From contig NZ_JBITLV010000004.1 in assembly GCF_044465595.1 (NCBI RefSeq), positions 1 to 64,000 on the forward strand: a DNA stretch of 64,000 nucleotides, in the 5' to 3' direction. Made by a program: the position numbers and the translations under genes. This DNA comes from Spongisporangium articulatum (GTDB lineage: Bacteria; Actinomycetota; Actinomycetes; Actinomycetales; Kineosporiaceae). The notes under the pieces are model-generated. The model made no database searches and was not told where the DNA came from. It saw nothing but the letters and a program-made list of their open reading frames with translations. This document shows, one piece after another, positions 60,249 through 64,000 of this stretch (positions are counted from its first letter, which is position 1; each line of letters opens with the position of its first letter).

Positions 60249-60863
60249 GTGCCCGAGGTACGGGAACCGGCGGACCGGCGGACCCAGCTGCTCGACGCGG
60301 CCGCCCGGTGCTTCGCCGGCGGCGGCTTCCACGCCACGACCATCGCCGAGATCAGCCTCGAGGCCGGGTGCAGCCCGGGCCTGCTCTACCGCTACTTCAA
60401 GGGCAAGGAGGAGCTGGTCACCGCCCTCGTCGAGCGGGAGGCCGAGCGCACGGTCCGCGCCCTGCGCGCCGTGGCCGCCGAGGGCGACGTCCTGGCCGGC
60501 CTCTACCGCCTGCACGAGTCACTGACCCAACGCGACCACGGCGGCTCCGCGCCACTGCACGTGCAGATCATCGCCGAGGCCTCCCGCGGCACCGCCGTCA
60601 CCGCCTCGGTCCGCCGGCACTTCGCCGACGTCACCGACGCGCTCACCGCGACCCTCAAGGTCGCCCAGCAGGCCGGGGTCGTCGACGACGACCTCGACGC
60701 CGCGACGCTGGCCCGGCTCCTCGTCGCCACGGCCTCCGGTCTCACGGTGCTGCGCGCCGTGGACGGCGACGGGGCCCCCGACGCCGGGGCGACCGCCGTC
60801 CTCGTCGCCCGCCTGCTCCGTCCCCAGAAGCCGACCCAGCCCGCCCCGGAGGACGTCCGATGA
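60249..60863 (+). CDS. TetR-family regulator
   Basis: This 204-residue repressor has an N-terminal HTH (about 12-58: RRTQLLDAAARCFAGGGFHA, then TTIAEISLEAGCSPGLLYRY). The C-terminal ligand-binding domain is all helical, with LVATASGLTVLRAVDGDG near its end. The start is GTG 60249, preceded by GGAGG at 12 bases. The 20-bp palindrome upstream and the ATGA overlap with the P450 gene suggest that it governs the P450 and senses its substrate or a related compound. Confidence 0.9.
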   Translation: MPEVREPADRRTQLLDAAARCFAGGGFHATTIAEISLEAGCSPGLLYRYFKGKEELVTALVEREAERTVRALRAVAAEGDVLAGLYRLHESLTQRDHGGSAPLHVQIIAEASRGTAVTASVRRHFADVTDALTATLKVAQQAGVVDDDLDAATLARLLVATASGLTVLRAVDGDGAPDAGATAVLVARLLRPQKPTQPAPEDVR

Positions 60864-62212
60864 GCACCAACCTCAGCGCCAAGGCCCGCGCCGTCGCCCT
60901 CCAGGGCCTGGTGGCCGGCGGGGTCGCGGTCAAGCGCGTGCAGGGCGACCCGATCGCGCGGCTGGTCACGCCGTCCGGCCGCCGCAACCCCTACCCGGCC
61001 TACCGGCAGATGCGGGAGTCCGGGCTCGTCGTCCCGAGCATGATCGGCTGGGTCACCGCGCACCACGCGGTCGGCAACGAGGTGCTGCGCGACCACGAAC
61101 GGTTCGGCAGCGCCCCGGTGCCGGACGTCGAGCGCCCCTCCACGTTCCTGTCCCGGGTCATGGTGAGACTCCGGGCCGGAGGCGAGGGCAACGCCCGGAT
61201 GAACGGCCGCCGGGTGACCGGCGACGGCCTGTTCGATGACACCCCCGACCCGCTCGGCGACGACTCGATGATCGGGATGGACCCGCCCGACCACACCCGG
61301 CTGCGCCGCCTGGTCAGCAAGGCGTTCACCCCGCGGGCCATCGAGGCCGTGCGCGGCCGGGTCGAGGAGGTGGCCGACGAGCTGCTGGACGCGGCCCCGC
61401 AGCGCGGGTTCGAGCTGATGGAGGGCTACGCTGGCGTGCTGCCGGTCGTGGTGATCAGCGAGCTGCTCGGCATCCCGACGTCGGACTGGGAGCGGGTCAA
61501 GCGGTGGGGCGACGTGCTCGCCTCGGGGCTCGACGTGATGGGCGGGGCGCCGGCCCACGTCGTCACGCCCGCGCTGAACGAGCTCGGCGCCTACCTGCGC
61601 ACCCTCTTCGCGCAACGGCGCCGGACCGGCGGCGACCGGGTGGTCGACGCCCTCATCGCCGACGCCGACTCCGAGGCGGGCCTGACCGACCGCGAGCTGG
61701 TGGCCACCGCCATGCTGATCCTGGCCGCGGGCTTCGAGACCACCGTGAACCTGATCGGCAACGCCACCCTGGCCATGATGCGCAACCCCGACCAGGTCGA
61801 CCTGTTGCGCGAGAAGCCTGAGCTGGCGGGCAACCTCGTCGAGGAGGCGCTGCGCTACGAGTCGTCGGTGCAGATGACGGCGCGGATGATCCGGAAGGAC
61901 ACCGAGATCGCCGGCCGGCGGGTGCGCAAGGGCTCCGCGATCGTCGTGATGCTCGGCGGCGCCAATCGTGACCCGGCGGTCTTCGCCGACCCCGACCGGT
62001 TCGACATCGCGCGCGAGAATGCGCGCGACCACATGAGTTTCGCGGGCGGGGTGCACTACTGCCTCGGGGCCTCGCTGGCCCGGCTGGAGGGCGAGGTGGC
62101 GCTGCGCATGCTCTTCGAGCGCCACCCCGCGCTGCGGCTCGACGGGAAGGTCGAGCGAGGCAAGGGGCTCATCCTGCGTGGGCCGAAACGCCTTCCGCTG
62201 CGGCTGTCGTAG
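60860..62212 (+). CDS. cytochrome P450
   Basis: This 450-residue soluble P450 shows the I-helix motif LAAGFETTVNL (about 289-299), the K-helix ExxR in EEALRYESSV (about 329-338) and the heme-binding loop FAGGVHYCLGASLAR (about 393-407) with the cysteine ligand. MDPPDHTRLRRLVSKAFTPR is also typical of bacterial P450s. The N-terminal 45 residues are longer than in the simplest family members. No ferredoxin or reductase gene is adjacent. The substrate is unknown. Confidence 0.94.
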   Translation: MSTNLSAKARAVALQGLVAGGVAVKRVQGDPIARLVTPSGRRNPYPAYRQMRESGLVVPSMIGWVTAHHAVGNEVLRDHERFGSAPVPDVERPSTFLSRVMVRLRAGGEGNARMNGRRVTGDGLFDDTPDPLGDDSMIGMDPPDHTRLRRLVSKAFTPRAIEAVRGRVEEVADELLDAAPQRGFELMEGYAGVLPVVVISELLGIPTSDWERVKRWGDVLASGLDVMGGAPAHVVTPALNELGAYLRTLFAQRRRTGGDRVVDALIADADSEAGLTDRELVATAMLILAAGFETTVNLIGNATLAMMRNPDQVDLLREKPELAGNLVEEALRYESSVQMTARMIRKDTEIAGRRVRKGSAIVVMLGGANRDPAVFADPDRFDIARENARDHMSFAGGVHYCLGASLARLEGEVALRMLFERHPALRLDGKVERGKGLILRGPKRLPLRLS

Positions 62213-62345
62213 CGCTCGACCGCCCCCGGGCCGCGGCCTGCTCGACCTGGCCGCCTACGACGACTACCTGCACGGCCGGATGACCGACTCCGGGCTCTCG
62301 GACGCCGACCTCGCGACCGCGCTGGCCGCCGTCCCCGTGGTCTGA
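62211..62345 (+). pseudogene. possible gene remnant
   Basis: The frame ending at TGA 62343-62345 reads LLDLAAYDDYLHGRMTDSGL then SDADLATALAAVPVV. It has good actinobacterial codon use, with G or C in third positions and an acidic helix-like pattern. It lacks a supported start, so it looks like the tail of a lost gene; a 21-codon ORF from ATG 62280 is the alternative. Confidence 0.35.
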
Positions 62346-62352
62346 GCGGAGG

Positions 62353-63024
62353 TCAGGCGGTCAGGTCGACGACGGTGCGCCAGGCCGCCGGGTCACCGGC
62401 GGTCTCGGCCGCCAGCTCGGCGAACGTCTCGGCCACCCGCTCGGGCGCGATCGCCCCGGGGCCCCGGCCGAGGCCGCCGCGCACGGTCACCGTCGCCACG
62501 TGGATGCCCTCCGGCCCGAGGTCGAGCGCGAGGGTCTGGACCAGGCTGCGCAGGGCCGCCTTCTGCACCCCGAGGGTGGCCACCTCGCGGATCGGGTGGT
62601 CGGCCGCGCCGCTGCCGGTGGCCAGGATGGTGCCCGTGTGCTGCTGCAGCATGAGCGGCAGCACGGCCGCCACGGCCGTCGTCAGGGCCGCCGCACCCAG
62701 GTGCAGGTCCTCCAGCAGCGTGAGCGCGTTCAGGTCGCGACCGGTCACCTCGCGCCCGAACGACGGGTTGAAGTGCAGGACGTCGACCCGCCCGTGCGCC
62801 TGCGACATGACGCTCAACGCCTCGGTCAGCGCGACCGGGTCGGTGACGTCGGCCTTGGCCCAGCCGACCTGGGCGCCGTCGGCCTCCAGGTCGTCGGCCA
62901 GCTGCGAGGCGGCGGAACCCCGCGAGACCAGGCCGATCGAGTAGCCGAGGGAGGCGAACCGCCGGGCGGTCGCGGCCCCGACTCCTGGACCGGCGCCGAC
63001 GATGACGGCGAGAGGCGTGCTCAT
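62353..63024 (-). CDS. atypical SDR-family protein lacking the catalytic Tyr
   Basis: This 223-residue Rossmann protein has the cofactor motif IVGAGPGVGAATARRFAS (about 8-25) and an ADVTD segment. The strand before the active site reads GTILATGSGAADHP (about 132-145). The YxxxK position reads LGVQK, with leucine instead of tyrosine, so ordinary dehydrogenase chemistry is unlikely. Related atypical SDRs are known with the Tyr replaced. It may bind NAD(P) in a regulatory role or catalyse a different step. Confidence 0.85.
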   Translation of the reverse strand: MSTPLAVIVGAGPGVGAATARRFASLGYSIGLVSRGSAASQLADDLEADGAQVGWAKADVTDPVALTEALSVMSQAHGRVDVLHFNPSFGREVTGRDLNALTLLEDLHLGAAALTTAVAAVLPLMLQQHTGTILATGSGAADHPIREVATLGVQKAALRSLVQTLALDLGPEGIHVATVTVRGGLGRGPGAIAPERVAETFAELAAETAGDPAAWRTVVDLTA

Positions 63025-63056
63025 GGGGCTGAGGTTACTGGTGGGAGAATCCCGGT

Positions 63057-63566
63057 GTGACCGTTCCCGGAGTGAGCATCCGCGCCGCCCGCACCACCGA
63101 CGTCCCGCGGATCGCGCGCCTGGTCGACGGCTACGCCTCCGACCGCATCCTGCTGCACAAGGAGACGGTCACCTACTACGAGGACGTGCAGGAGTTCCTC
63201 GTCGCCGAGGACGACGGCGGCCAGGTGATCGGGTGCGGCGCCCTGCACGTGATGTGGCAGGACCTGGCCGAGGTCCGCACCCTCGCCGTGCATCCTGAGT
63301 GGCGGGGCCGGCACGTCGGCCACGCGCTGCTCGCGGACCTGCTCGAGGCGGCCCGCGAGCTGGGCGTCAGCCGGGTGTTCTGCCTGACCTTCGAGGTCGA
63401 GTTCTTCGCCGCGCACGGCTTCGAGCCGATCGACAGCACCCCCGTCGCCCCGGAGGTCTACCAGGAGCTGCTGCGCTCCCCCGACGAGGGCGTGTGGGAG
63501 TTCCTCGACCTGGCCCGGGTGAAGCAGAACACCCTCGGCAACACCCGGATGCTGAAGACCCTGTGA
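63057..63566 (+). CDS. argA: GNAT acetyltransferase, ArgA-type N-acetylglutamate synthase
   Basis: This 169-residue protein resembles the short, stand-alone ArgA of actinobacteria. Visible elements are IRAARTTDVPRIARLVDGYA, the GNAT core AEVRTLAVHPEWRGRHVGHA (about 70-89, with the acetyl-CoA loop RGRHVG), RVFCLTFEVEFFAAHGF and a final TRMLKTL. It should acetylate glutamate to begin arginine synthesis. The start is GTG 63057. It is divergent from the SDR gene. Confidence 0.88.
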   Translation: MTVPGVSIRAARTTDVPRIARLVDGYASDRILLHKETVTYYEDVQEFLVAEDDGGQVIGCGALHVMWQDLAEVRTLAVHPEWRGRHVGHALLADLLEAARELGVSRVFCLTFEVEFFAAHGFEPIDSTPVAPEVYQELLRSPDEGVWEFLDLARVKQNTLGNTRMLKTL

Positions 63567-63599
63567 ACGGGCCGTCATCCTGCCCCTACGATCTGCGAC

Positions 63600-64000
63600 A
63601 TGCGCAGGTCTGTGGTGCCCCTCGCCGTCGCGGCGGCCCTCCTCCTCCCGTTCGGCTCGCCGGCCTCCGCGGCCCCACCCGTGCTCACGCAGCCGGTGCC
63701 CGCCCGGGTCACCGTCACCTGGACCGCGCCTGAGGCCCTGCCCCTGACCGGGGCCGGGGTGCAGTTGTTCGCCGTCCCGACCGACGGGCGTCCCGCGCGG
63801 CTGCTCGGCTTCGCGCACCGCTCGGACGACGGGCGCACCTACTCGCTGTCCGTTCCGGCGGGCACGATGCAGGGGGCGCGGCTGGAGGCCCGCGCCGCGG
63901 GCCGGCGCCTCGACGGCGGCCCCACGTCGATCACCGCCGCCGCCACCGGAACCGCGCGGTCGTCGTCCAGCGCCCCCGCGCCCGTCGAGAAGGCGGCCTA
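63600..64000 (+). CDS. secreted protein, truncated by window end
   Basis: The first 133 codons are visible. A signal peptide is clear: RRSVVPLAVAAALLLPFGSP then ASAAP, with cleavage after ASA. The mature part starts VLTQPVPARVTVTWTAPEAL and looks beta-rich, like a fibronectin-type or similar extracellular domain. The rest lies beyond the window, so family and length are unknown. Confidence 0.7.
   Translation, partial: MRRSVVPLAVAAALLLPFGSPASAAPPVLTQPVPARVTVTWTAPEALPLTGAGVQLFAVPTDGRPARLLGFAHRSDDGRTYSLSVPAGTMQGARLEARAAGRRLDGGPTSITAAATGTARSSSSAPAPVEKAA

Overview
The window is a chromosomal segment of a very GC-rich actinomycete. The housekeeping gene order (ppa, dacB, zinc metalloprotease, tilS, hpt, ftsH, folE-folP-folBK, DUF3180 protein; DUF2520 protein, panC, nadB, nadC; lysS, lsr2, clpC) matches the order I know from Mycobacterium and Streptomyces. 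Lsr2, an F420-type PPOX reductase, an OtsA-OtsB fusion, an ANTAR regulator and frequent GTG starts fit this. I cannot name the genus from the sequence.

1-220: a G/C homopolymer tract of doubtful quality, then tRNA-Thr(TGT). 175-17417: an integrated element of about 17.2 kb bounded by a 46-bp direct repeat of the tRNA 3' half. It carries a tyrosine integrase, an XRE-type regulator, an excisionase, a coupled replication-type module with iteron-like repeats inside the initiator-like gene, an HGG-motif protein, a PIN-domain protein, a lone phage tape-measure-like protein, several small proteins, and a leftward conjugation module (TraB/FtsK-like translocase, DUF2637 protein, membrane proteins). 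It looks like an actinomycete integrative and conjugative element (AICE) with phage-derived cargo.

17459-24962: a zinc alcohol dehydrogenase, small membrane proteins, a PPOX reductase, a beta-hydroxyacid dehydrogenase, fused trehalose synthase/phosphatase and an NlpC/P60 hydrolase. 24969-35649: pyrophosphatase, PBP4-type peptidase, metalloprotease, tilS, hpt, ftsH, and a tightly coupled folate operon ending in an orphan substrate-binding lipoprotein. folE appears to start at CTG, and a 20-codon ORF bridges folP and folBK.

35660-43139: lipocalin, a repeat-rich protein, a stand-alone NuoD paralogue lacking the usual quinone-site tyrosine, two PH-domain membrane proteins, a MidA/NDUFAF7-type methyltransferase, an SGNH hydrolase, another methyltransferase, and a 162-bp element with 30-bp inverted ends. 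43140-51993: DUF2520 protein, panC, nadB, a 17-codon bridge ORF, nadC, glycosyltransferase, ANTAR regulator, lysS, a small membrane protein and lsr2. 52128-56061: terC behind a candidate yybP-ykoY manganese riboswitch, then clpC.

56151-64000: a CitA/DcuS-type two-component system divergent from a dicarboxylate transporter, a TetR-P450 pair with a perfect 20-bp operator palindrome, an atypical SDR, an ArgA-type acetyltransferase and a truncated secreted protein. Long inverted repeats sharing a CGTGATCATG edge sit between several genes. Coordinates and starts were chosen by eye from ribosome-binding sites, overlaps and family N-termini; no similarity search was run.
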